Assembly: GCA_964450495.1 (NCBI GenBank)
Contig: CAYVFU010000016.1
Coordinates: 1 to 64,000 of the forward strand
Direction of reading: 5' to 3'
Length of the DNA stretch: 64,000 nt
From: CALFUK01 sp964450495
GTDB taxonomy: Bacteria; Bacteroidota; Bacteroidia; Chitinophagales; Saprospiraceae
Under the pieces are notes generated by a model that was not told the origin of the DNA, searched no databases, and was given only the letters and a program-made list of their open reading frames with translations. The position numbers were made by a program, and so were the translations under genes. Position 1 is the stretch's first letter. Every line of letters starts with the position of its first letter. This document shows, piece by piece, positions 8,457-17,300 of the stretch.

Positions 8457-8627
8457 ATGAAACAACAAGTTGAAATTATTGACAAAAAACCTTTTGGGTA
8501 CATTGTAAAAAACCTTTCCACTAATGTGATCCAATTGATACCTGAATCAGAATTGAAGAGAAGAATTCAATGGGGAATTTATGAGATCAGTGGAAAATTT
8601 GCAATAGGTTTTAAATTCAAACGCTAA
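8457..8627 (+). CDS. short protein of unknown function (56 aa), paralogue of the protein at 7183-7341
   Basis: ATG 8457 to TAA 8627. The sequence repeats the pattern of the 7183-7341 product: QQVEIIDKK, GYIVK, QLIP, RRIQWGIYEI, then a basic tail rich in Phe and Lys. Its last codons overlap by four bases with the stop codon of the convergent isomerase gene, so both 3' ends share sequence. No signal peptide or membrane helix. Function unknown; the WGIY block and basic character would fit a small structural or nucleic-acid-associated protein, but that is speculation. Confidence 0.6.
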   Translation: MKQQVEIIDKKPFGYIVKNLSTNVIQLIPESELKRRIQWGIYEISGKFAIGFKFKR

Positions 8628-9601
8628 CCTAATGACTTCCTAACTTTGCGCAGTAAATCTCTTGTTGCGATAATACCATCAAGCTCACTCAAGTTATTGC
8701 CTTCATATTCTATTCCAACATAACCATTATACCCGTGCTCTTTAACTATGGCGAGCATTTGTGAAAAGTCTATCTCAGGTTCGTTGCCATTTTCGTCAAA
8801 TACATTCGCTTTTGCACTTACTGCTTTGGCATAAGGCATCATTTCATTAACACCTTTGTATTTGTCGTACCAATCTTCGCAATCCCAACTACCCTTTTTG
8901 CGCTTTATACAGAAATTACCAAAATCTGGAAGGGTGCCACAATTATCCATGTTTACCTCCTTCATGACATTTGCAAGCCATGTACCATTAGATGAGTAAC
9001 CGCCATGGTTTTCAACGATCACATTTATGTTTTCTTTTGCTGCATATTCTGACAAGCTCGATAAACCTTCAACTGCAGCCTTGCCAACTTCTTCAGCAGA
9101 GCCTTCGCCATACGCATTTACTCTTATTGAATGACAACTCAAATGTTTGGCTGCACGGACCCATTTATGGTGATTATTAATGGCCTCTTCTCTACTATTT
9201 TTATCTACGGACCCAAGGCCACCTTCGCCGTCTATCATAATCAGCAACTGCTTGACATCATTGTCGGAAGCTCGTTGATTCATTTGATTAAGGTAGGCTG
9301 TATCTTCTGCTTTTGTTTTGAAAAATTGGTTGACGTATTCTATTGCTCCTATGTCTAAGCTTCTGGCTTTGGCAGCAAAATCCAAGTGATCCAGCTCTTT
9401 TGAAAACAACATTTTATGTAATGACCATTGAGCCAATGATATTTTAAACCAGTTATTATCTGTCATCTTGGAAAGAGCCTTATCACCAGACATATCTTGA
9501 GAGGCTAGCACATTATTTTGCTTACAAGAAGACAACAAAAATGGAGCTCCTACAGCTGCAATGGCAGAAGATCGAATAAAATGACGTCTAGAATTTTTCA
9601 T
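8624..9601 (-). CDS. Tat-exported lipoprotein, sugar phosphate isomerase/epimerase-like TIM barrel
   Basis: A xylose isomerase-like TIM-barrel protein of 325 residues. The N-terminus SRRHFIRSS (4-12) is a twin-arginine signal and LLSSC places a lipobox Cys at 26, so the folded enzyme is exported and lipid-anchored. Barrel landmarks are IEYVNQFF (about 97-104), IVENHGGYSSNG with a probable metal ligand Glu, TLPDFGNF, and YVGIEYEGN near the C-terminus with another acidic ligand. Such proteins isomerise or epimerise sugars or keto-sugars. It is last in a leftward operon after the GMC oxidoreductase and its small subunit, so it likely acts on their oxidised sugar product in the periplasm. Confidence 0.85.
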   Translation of the reverse strand: MKNSRRHFIRSSAIAAVGAPFLLSSCKQNNVLASQDMSGDKALSKMTDNNWFKISLAQWSLHKMLFSKELDHLDFAAKARSLDIGAIEYVNQFFKTKAEDTAYLNQMNQRASDNDVKQLLIMIDGEGGLGSVDKNSREEAINNHHKWVRAAKHLSCHSIRVNAYGEGSAEEVGKAAVEGLSSLSEYAAKENINVIVENHGGYSSNGTWLANVMKEVNMDNCGTLPDFGNFCIKRKKGSWDCEDWYDKYKGVNEMMPYAKAVSAKANVFDENGNEPEIDFSQMLAIVKEHGYNGYVGIEYEGNNLSELDGIIATRDLLRKVRKSLG

Positions 9602-9640
9602 AGTTAAACCTTAATCTTCAGATAATTTTATTGAGTAAAT

Positions 9641-10207
9641 TTACAAAGCGTAAAGACCACCAACTTCACTTAGATCAATACAGCCAATCCATTCACCAGG
9701 TATTGGATCGTAGACAAGGGCTTCCGTTGCACCTACTTCTGATGTAAAAAATCCCGTAACAACGAGTCCTTTGATTGCTGGCCAAATATGTGGTGTATCA
9801 TCTGTAATCGCTTTGAAATCATCAACAACTGCGGTAAGGACATTATCCTTTTCTTCATCTGTCAGTTTAGTAAAAGCTTGTCCATAAGCATCATCACTTT
9901 TTACATCAAATAGCTCTAGCCCATTGGCAAACATGGATGACTCTTCATCTGTGAAATTGAGTGCAATTTGCTCATCGATAAACTCATGCACTTTTGCATC
10001 TTTAGCACCTGGAGTATCGGTTTTGGGAATTATTCTTTCTGCAACATCAGCTATCAAATCCAATTGTGCCTGACTCAATCCAGATCCTTTAATATCAGCA
10101 ACTGTTGCCTCTGATTGACAACCACTTAAAATTGCGCTGATTGTCCCTGCAGACAAAGCGGCTCCCGCAAATATGGTAGAATGCTTTAGTATATCTCTTC
10201 TGTTCAT
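9641..10207 (-). CDS. gluconate 2-dehydrogenase subunit 3 family protein (small subunit of GMC sugar dehydrogenase)
   Basis: A 188-residue protein with MNRRDILKHS, a twin-arginine start, and a lipobox ending at Cys30 (AILSGC). The mature part matches the subunit 3 family: LDLIADVAERIIPKTDTPGAKDAKVHEFIDEQI, the conserved opening block, and a C-terminal WPAIKGLVVTGFFTSEVGA block. In characterised FAD-dependent gluconate and glucose dehydrogenases this subunit carries the Tat signal for the flavoprotein, which has none of its own; that fits here because the downstream-facing partner at 10218-11921 lacks a signal. The ten-base gap between the two genes supports stoichiometric expression. Confidence 0.9.
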   Translation of the reverse strand: MNRRDILKHSTIFAGAALSAGTISAILSGCQSEATVADIKGSGLSQAQLDLIADVAERIIPKTDTPGAKDAKVHEFIDEQIALNFTDEESSMFANGLELFDVKSDDAYGQAFTKLTDEEKDNVLTAVVDDFKAITDDTPHIWPAIKGLVVTGFFTSEVGATEALVYDPIPGEWIGCIDLSEVGGLYAL

Positions 10208-10217
10208 AGTTTACTGA

Positions 10218-11921
10218 TTAAATCTCATTATTATTTAATGCTTTCACTGCGTGATCTGCAGCTCTAGCTGTTAATGCCATATATGTCAATGATGGATTTT
10301 GACAACCAGCAGACGTCATACAAGCTCCATCTGTGACATATACATTTTTAACTGTATGTACTTGGTTGTTCCCATTCAACACAGAGGTTTTGGGATCTCT
10401 ACCCATTCTGGCAGTACCCATTTCATGAATACCAAGACCTGGGTTACAACCTGTATCGAATGTTTTTATATTTTTTAGACCAGCAGCTTCTAGTATTTCT
10501 GCTGCTTCAGCTTTCATGTCCTTACGCATTTCATATTCATTTTCCTTCCACTCTGCATCCATTGTGAGCGTAGGTAATCCGTGAATGTCTTTAACGTCTT
10601 CATTTAAAGTAATGCGATTTTCTTCATAAGGCAGGCACTCTCCGAATCCATTGATTCCCATAGACCATGGTCCAGGCTGCATCAACTCTTCCTTAAAGTC
10701 AATGCCAAAATTGAGTTCTTTGACATCTCTCCACCAAGCTTCTCTTCTTCCTCCCCCTTGATATCCCCATCCTCTGAGATAATTATCTTTTTTCGTCTTT
10801 TTGTTGATATTGGCAAATCGAGGAATGTAAATTCCATTCGCTCGTCGCCCTTTGAAATACTTATCGGCAAACATATCTGTACTACCAGATGCACCAATTC
10901 TAAAGTGATGATCCATCACATTTCTACCCAACTGATCACTGTCATTTCCAAGACCATTTGGAAATCTGTCAGACTTCGAGTTCATCATGATCCATGTAGA
11001 TCCAAATGCACTTGCACATAGAAAAACAACTTTGGCATAGTATTCACTCCAGTCACCTGTAAGCCTATCTTTAACTCGTACTCCTTTAGCTTTCTGTGTT
11101 TCCTCATCATAAATGACTTCCGTAACAATAGAGTTTGGTCTCAAAGTCATATTTCCTGAGGCATAAGCACCTGGCAAAGTAGATGCTTGACTACTGAAAT
11201 AAGCACCGTACGGACAACCCCTCATGCATCTGTTACGATATTGGCATGCACCTCTACCCTTGTGTGCAACTGTCAAGTTAGCTACCCGTCCGATTGTCAT
11301 TATTCTATCACTAAAGTTCTGCTTTATCTTAGTGGATACATGCTCTTCAATACAAGTGTAATCCATGGCAGGTAGAAACTTACCATCTGGTAATTGAGCA
11401 AGACCTTCGGCTCGTCCGCTTATTCCAGCATGTGATTCTACATAGTCATACCAAGGTGCAATATCTTTGTATCTGATCGGCCAATCAACTGCGATTCCTT
11501 CTTTATCATTTGCTTCAAAATCCATTGGACTTAGGCGATAACTCTGTCTCCCCCATAATAAGGATCTTCCGCCAACATGATATCCACGAATCCAGTCAAA
11601 AGGTTTTGTTTCGGTATATGGATGTTCGGTATCTTTCACCCACCAATGCTTGCTTGAGTGACGTATAGTGTAGCCAGTTCTATTTTGTTGCTGATAGTCT
11701 TTCAGTTCTTCTTTAGTAAGTCTATCATTATTTGGAAATTCCCAAACATCCTTGTTAGCTGTGGGATATTCACCATGCTTAACATCTCTACCTCTTTCTA
11801 AGACGAGTGTCTTGAGCCCTTTTTCGCTCAATTCTTTTGCAGCCCATCCACCGCTTATTCCCGTACCTACGACAATTGCATCAAAGGTGACTTCCTCTTT
11901 ACCATTTGAATTAAAAAACAT
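10218..11921 (-). CDS. GMC family FAD oxidoreductase (sugar dehydrogenase large subunit)
   Basis: A 567-residue glucose-methanol-choline flavoprotein. FAD-binding GTGISGG at 19-25 with LVLERG closing the Rossmann half; catalytic His499 (GIHEMGTARMG) and Asn542 (CQNPSLTY). Cys226, Cys232 and Cys236 lie in a CQYRNRCMRGCPYGA block like the cluster-binding segment of bacterial FAD-glucose dehydrogenases that hold a 3Fe-4S cluster. There is no signal peptide; it should be carried out by the Tat small subunit at 9641-10207. The known relatives oxidise aldose C1, C2 or C3. The two TIM-barrel isomerases in the operon favour a keto-sugar product such as a 3-keto-glycoside, but that is inference. No cytochrome c electron acceptor gene is adjacent. 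Confidence 0.92.
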   Translation of the reverse strand: MFFNSNGKEEVTFDAIVVGTGISGGWAAKELSEKGLKTLVLERGRDVKHGEYPTANKDVWEFPNNDRLTKEELKDYQQQNRTGYTIRHSSKHWWVKDTEHPYTETKPFDWIRGYHVGGRSLLWGRQSYRLSPMDFEANDKEGIAVDWPIRYKDIAPWYDYVESHAGISGRAEGLAQLPDGKFLPAMDYTCIEEHVSTKIKQNFSDRIMTIGRVANLTVAHKGRGACQYRNRCMRGCPYGAYFSSQASTLPGAYASGNMTLRPNSIVTEVIYDEETQKAKGVRVKDRLTGDWSEYYAKVVFLCASAFGSTWIMMNSKSDRFPNGLGNDSDQLGRNVMDHHFRIGASGSTDMFADKYFKGRRANGIYIPRFANINKKTKKDNYLRGWGYQGGGRREAWWRDVKELNFGIDFKEELMQPGPWSMGINGFGECLPYEENRITLNEDVKDIHGLPTLTMDAEWKENEYEMRKDMKAEAAEILEAAGLKNIKTFDTGCNPGLGIHEMGTARMGRDPKTSVLNGNNQVHTVKNVYVTDGACMTSAGCQNPSLTYMALTARAADHAVKALNNNEI

Positions 11922-12000
11922 GTAACTATTTTATTTTAAGTATTTGTGATTTAAAAATTCTGAATAACAAGCTTATTCGTGCTGTATGTATCCCAAGCTA

Positions 12001-12885
12001 TCAGACATCGCAGATATGTACACCTTCCTCTAAAGATTCAATCGGGTTAGGGCCTTTAGGAATAAACTCTTGCCCTATAAATCCAGTATATCCTGTTTCT
12101 TTAATTGCTTTTATTATTGCAGGATAATACAATTCCTGAGTATCATTGATTTCATTTCGCCCAGGAACACCACCAGTGTGGTAATGTGAAATGTATTTAT
12201 GATTGTCTTGTATTGTACGAATAACATCTCCTTCCATAATTTGCATGTGGTAAATATCATACAATAATTTAAAATTAGGTGAAGCTACTTTTTCTACTAA
12301 TGCTACACCCCAACTAGTATGATCGCACATATAATCTTTATGATCAACTTTACTATTCAGCAATTCCATGGAAATAATGACATCGTGCTTCTCAGCCAAT
12401 TTAATAATGGGTTCCAGTCCAACAGCACAATTCTCTAAGCCATCTTCATCGCTCATACCATTTCTATTGCCAGAAAAACAAATAATCTGCTTGACTCCAA
12501 AATCAGAAGCTTTAGGTATAATCTCAGTGTATTGTCTCAACAATTCAACATGATTACCTGGTTCATTAAATCCATTAGGTATGCCTAGATTAGAACCATT
12601 TGACATGCCGCATTCCAAGCCGTATTTTTTAATGATACCCCATTCATCTGGATTGATGATCTCAATGGATTTTAAGCCAATTTCTTGTGCCGCTTCTGCC
12701 AGTTCTTCTAAAGGCATTCTATAGCACCATTTACATACAGAGTGATTTATTTCTCCTTTAAGCTTGTTCTTATTCGCAGTATAAGCATTATCAGTTATCA
12801 AAGTAGCATTTTGGGTACTACAAGAAGCAATTGTGATTGCACCTAAGCCTTTCGCTGTTGAAGAAAGTAATTGACGTCTTTTCAT
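12001..12885 (-). CDS. Tat-exported hydroxypyruvate isomerase-like TIM-barrel protein
   Basis: First gene of the leftward sugar-oxidation operon. Starts MKRRQLLSS (twin arginine at 3-4) with a lipobox Cys at 22 (TIASC). The barrel resembles the hydroxypyruvate isomerase branch: HSVCKWCYRMPLEELA, SIEIINPDEW, IICFSGNRNGMSDEDG, ISMELLNSKVDH with a metal-binding Glu, YDIYHMQIMEGD, YHTGGVPGRNEI and FIGQEFIPKG. 294 residues is slightly longer than cytosolic Hyi because of the signal. It differs clearly from the other barrel protein at 8624-9601, so the operon supplies two distinct isomerase activities. Location in the periplasm makes a true hydroxypyruvate substrate unlikely; a keto-sugar is more plausible. 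Confidence 0.87.
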   Translation of the reverse strand: MKRRQLLSSTAKGLGAITIASCSTQNATLITDNAYTANKNKLKGEINHSVCKWCYRMPLEELAEAAQEIGLKSIEIINPDEWGIIKKYGLECGMSNGSNLGIPNGFNEPGNHVELLRQYTEIIPKASDFGVKQIICFSGNRNGMSDEDGLENCAVGLEPIIKLAEKHDVIISMELLNSKVDHKDYMCDHTSWGVALVEKVASPNFKLLYDIYHMQIMEGDVIRTIQDNHKYISHYHTGGVPGRNEINDTQELYYPAIIKAIKETGYTGFIGQEFIPKGPNPIESLEEGVHICDV

Positions 12886-12960
12886 GTTGACTAGATTAAA
12901 CTAAATATATAAAATGAATTGTAGAACAACACGCTTACAAGGAGACTTTCTACATCATCC

Positions 12961-13350
12961 CTCATTTTCCTCTACCACGCAATCAGCAAAGTGCTTATAG
13001 AAAAAGGTGCTGTCGATAGAAATTTCATTGAAAGCTTTACCAATGGTTATCCAGCGGTAAAGGATGCAATTTTGGAAACTTCTTTATCGTCAGCTTCAGA
13101 AATTTGTGGGGTACCGATTGAAGACATATATACAGCAGCCGAGTACATAGGAAATGCGTACAATTTCATTTCCATGTGGGCTATGGGGTTAAATCAAAGT
13201 TCAGTAGGTGTAGATAAAAATATTGCTTTACTCAACATACATCTACTGACAGGCCAAGTAGGTAAACCAGGCTCCGGACCTTTTTCGCTTACAGGACAAC
13301 CAAATGCGATGGGAAAAGTCGCAATAATCGAACTATCAATAATGTGTTAG
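12961..13350 (+). pseudogene. nasA: internal fragment of a molybdopterin nitrate reductase (NasA/NarB-like)
   Basis: The frame encodes LYHAISKVLIEKGAVDRNFIE followed by AEICGVPIEDIYTAAEYIG, SMWAMGLNQSSVGVDKNIAL, HLLTGQVGKPGSGPF and SLTGQPNAMG. These are diagnostic for the middle of assimilatory nitrate reductase. The parent enzyme is about 700-1200 residues; only about 115 remain. Homology continues upstream of the first usable start (GTG 12991) to about 12961, with no ATG. At the 3' end the frame breaks at an AAAA run after NAMG. The last 12 codons are not homologous. No catalytic Mo-site or iron-sulfur N-terminus is present, so this is a remnant, not a gene. Confidence 0.85.
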
Positions 13351-14198
13351 AGATTAAATTCAAGCCATTTCCTTATTACGAAGGATTCAATAAGTTAAAC
13401 ATTAATCAATACTGGCTCGGTTTGTATTGGCGAAATAATAATTACGACATTGATTTTCTCAAGGCAATGGCTGAGCTATGCATTCGTTGCAGAATTGGGA
13501 AGATCAATATAACACCATGGAAATCCTTGATCATTAAGCCCATTAAAGATGACGATCGGTTAGAGTGGGAAAAATTCTTAGGAATCAGAGGTATTAATGT
13601 CAGACACTCCTTATTGGAGATGAATTGGCACATTCCTGTTGATGATGAAAAAGCCTTGATGCTCAAAAGCTATATTGTGAACTGTCTAAACCAGTTGGAT
13701 ATAAGCACTTATGGTTTGTCATTTGGGATCAATTATAGTGATGATGTCTTTTTCACTTCGATCGTTATCATTACTCATGAAAATCAAATAACTGGTGAGA
13801 CTGTTAATTTTGAAGACACTTACAGTGTCATTCACGCAACCAATTTCGACCCAAATACGCTAAACTACATCACATACGCACAAGATGTCGTAAAAGCTGA
13901 CCTGCCACAACTGCTCATCGAACTTAGCAAAATGTACTTTACACAACTCGGAAGTCATGATAAAGTCGTTAAATCAAAATCATACAATAAGCTTGTTGTC
14001 CATAAGACTAGTCATCATGTATTGCAATGCCCTGACTGCATGACTGTTATCGATAGCCAGCTAGGTAGTGCACAATTAGAGCTTGCACCGGGAGACTCTA
14101 TTGAAGCGTTGAACAATCAAAGTATGTGTCCAGTTTGCGACACTTCCATTATACTATTCAAAAAGGTATCTGATCCGGAATTTCTGAATTCATTGTAA
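13344..14198 (+). pseudogene. 5'-truncated nitrite/sulfite reductase-like protein with C-terminal rubredoxin domain
   Basis: The 284-codon frame has no ATG near its beginning (GTG at 13344). It starts abruptly in what looks like the second half of a sirohaem-type reductase relative: YWLGLYWRNNNYDIDFLKAM, CRIGKINITPWKSLIIKPI, then a long mixed region. It ends in a rubredoxin-like fold with CPDC and CPVC pairs (about residues 228-275). I recall similar full-length rubredoxin proteins of about 480 residues next to nasA in Flavobacteriia; about 200 N-terminal residues would be missing. It directly abuts the nasA fragment, so a deletion probably joined the two. The rest of the frame is intact, so recent loss or a surviving partial product are both possible. 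Confidence 0.6.
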
Positions 14199-14330
14199 AT
14201 ACTTGAAAGCGTCGATTTTGTTAAATTGGCTAAGCTGTACGTATCAATATTCAAAGACAACAATAGTCAAGCCTTCCCTACAATAGTAATACAAAAGCTC
14301 ATAAAACCAAATACATGTTGAAAATTACGA

Positions 14331-14338
14331 TAAATTTG
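14331..14338 (+). promoter_or_regulatory. candidate -7 box TAAATTTG for the Reg_prop kinase
   Basis: An exact TAnnTTTG match 25 bp upstream of ATG 14364. No TTG at the canonical spacing was found (the nearest lies 9 bp upstream), so only the -7 element is supported. Confidence 0.35.
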
Positions 14339-14363
14339 TATTTTGCCTTTGTCAGTTGAAATT

Positions 14364-17300
14364 ATGTTCTTTTTATTAAGAAAGTGTTTGGTCCTAGCTA
14401 TTCTATCAATGTACTTGATGGGTTCCTATGGCCAATCCTCTAATCTTAATTTTCAAACATTAGACAACTCCTCAGGCTTACCCAACAACTTCATAAATGA
14501 CATAGAAATGGATAGTCTGGGATTTCTATGGATTGCCACTGTTGATGGTCTTTGCAGATACGATTCTCCTAGTCAAATACAAGTGTATAAATCTGGAGAT
14601 CTTGGTTTGCAAGCCAGTAACATAAGTACAATTAAAGCAGGTCGTAACAATAAGTTGTGGATAGGTACTCATTTTGGGGGTGTCACCATGTACGATATAC
14701 AAGCTGACACTTCAAAAACCTATAATAATGCTGAGGAAGATACATTCAAATTTACAAATAATGAAATACTCAGTATTTGTGAAATCGACAGTAATGAGAT
14801 TTGGGTAGGAACAGAAAATGGCCTAAATGTTTTGTACACTGATACGGATAGCATTTATCAATTTCCGATTGATATCAAAAGTGATTCAGAAATTACGGCT
14901 AAAGCAATTCTTGATATTTCCGTGGATAAAAATGGATGGATTTGGGTCTCTACATGGGAAGGATCTTATTACTTATACACGCCATCTAAATCTGGAAAGC
15001 ATAGCGAAGGTAAATTCAGAAAATTAAAGATTCGAGAAGATGTAAAAGTAAATAGTATTTGGCAGGTTTTTCAAGATTCTAGGGGGCTGTATTGGATAGC
15101 TAGTCACAATGGAGGTGCTCATATTATGATGCTTCCAGAAGACGCCAATAACGATCCTTTACGCCAAGATTGGGAACCAACGTTTCACTCCTTCAATCAA
15201 GAAATAGATAACGACGAATCCATTTCGAGTAACTACATAAATAGTTTTGCTGAAGATGATTATGGGAATATATGGATATCTACAACACATGGACTTAACA
15301 TTGTTAACGAAGCAGAAGTGAATAAATTGATGTCTGACACTTCCTCAGAAAAAATTAATCTGAAATTTAAAAGACAATATCAGAATTTTTTAAAAAATTC
15401 ACTGGCGAATAGTTTACTTACCAAAATCTATAGAGACAAACAAGGAATAATGTGGGTAGGATCAATTTCTGGTCTGAACCAATACAACTGGTATACAAAT
15501 CAGTTTGATATTGTGAAACTACCTACAAGTACAGATGAAATAACTTCTTCTCAAGATCAATTGATTAATTCAATATCATTACAAGATGACAATACTTTAT
15601 TGCTTGCTTCAAATGTAAATGGAATAATATCCTATGATATAAAAAATGAAGAAATAACAGAAACAAATAAATATTTGAATCCAACCTTTAGCAATAGAAT
15701 AAGTACAATAAGACAAATTGGTGATGAGCTTTACATAGGTGTCTCTAATGGAATTAATGTTTTCAATATTAAGACTAATAAAATTATACGCAATTTTGAC
15801 TTCCCGCTTTTAGAAAATAATGATGCCAATTATTTTATAACCCACATCTTCAAAGACTCTAAAGCTCGGCTTTGGGTAGGTACTGAAATAGGGTTGTTAC
15901 TAATTTATGAAGAAGAAAATAAGTTTAAGTGGTTCACAAATTCCATTTCAGACCCAACTAGTATTTCTGATAATTCCATTACAAATACTTTTGAAGATAC
16001 TCAAAATAATATCTGGATATCTACCTTTAATGGCTTAAATAAACTTGTTGAAAGCAATGATTCACTGACATTTAAAAAATATAAAAGAGGAGAATCAGAT
16101 TATTCAATTCCTTCAAATAAAATAACATCCATTAATGAGTATGATGGTCTTTTATATTTTGGAAGTAGAAATGGAATTTTTACTTATGATTTAGCAAAAC
16201 AGACATTTAAATTACTGGATATAGATCAAAACAAACAAAGCGTTAACAATATTCAGATATCAAATCAAGGTGCAATTTGGGCAAGTACAGCTGAAGGTAT
16301 ATTGCATTATGAAATAAAGACAAAAGAGTACAAACTATACGGAAGAAATGACGGAATTGGTGATATGTCATTTAGAGTAGCCGCTGGATGTATAAGCGGG
16401 AATAACGATGTGTATTTTGGTGGCAATAAAGGCTTTATTCGCATAAATGATTCTGCATTGAACCACAACAGTAAAAAACCTGATGTATTTATCACACAAG
16501 TAAAAACCATTAATACCGATAATGAGCAAACAGTTAGTGGGATAAAAAGAGAATCAATTGTGCTACCGGCAAACAACTACTACTTGGAGATTAATTTCAC
16601 TGGATTGAATTATAATCAAGCAGAATACAATCAATATAAATATAAGCTTATTGGCTTTAGTGATGAGGGATGGCAAACAAACAATACCCAAAAAGCGATA
16701 TACACCAATTTAGATCCAGGAAAATATACCTTTAAAGTAATTGCTGCAAATAATGAAGGTGTATGGAATAATGAAGGCGTTTCATTAAATATTGAAGTCA
16801 AAGCTGCCTTAGTAGAAACTAAGTGGTTTAAATTGCTGCTTTTACTATTGACCATACTATTTGGTTGGTTAGCCTTTAATTTGTACACAAAAAATATAAG
16901 GAACAAAAATGTAATGCTTGAAGACTACAATGAAAAACTAAATACTCAAATACAAAAAACTGAAGCTGCCAACTCAAGTCTAGAAGAGAGAGAAAAATAC
17001 ATGAGAGTCTTATTAAAAAAATTAGAATATTCTAATGAAGAGCTATTGCGCTCAAATAAAGACTTGGAAGAATTCGCATATGCAGCCTCTCATGACATGA
17101 AAGAACCATTACGTACAGTAGGTACGTTTACCAATTTACTTAATAAAAAATACAATGACAAGCTAGGAAGTTCTGGGAAAGAATACATAGACTTTATAAC
17201 ACAGGGAGTGGATAGAATGTCTGATTTAATAAATAGTCTGTTGAGCTATTCTCAAGTAGGTAAAAAAGACATTGAAATTCAATATTGTGATTTAAATGAA

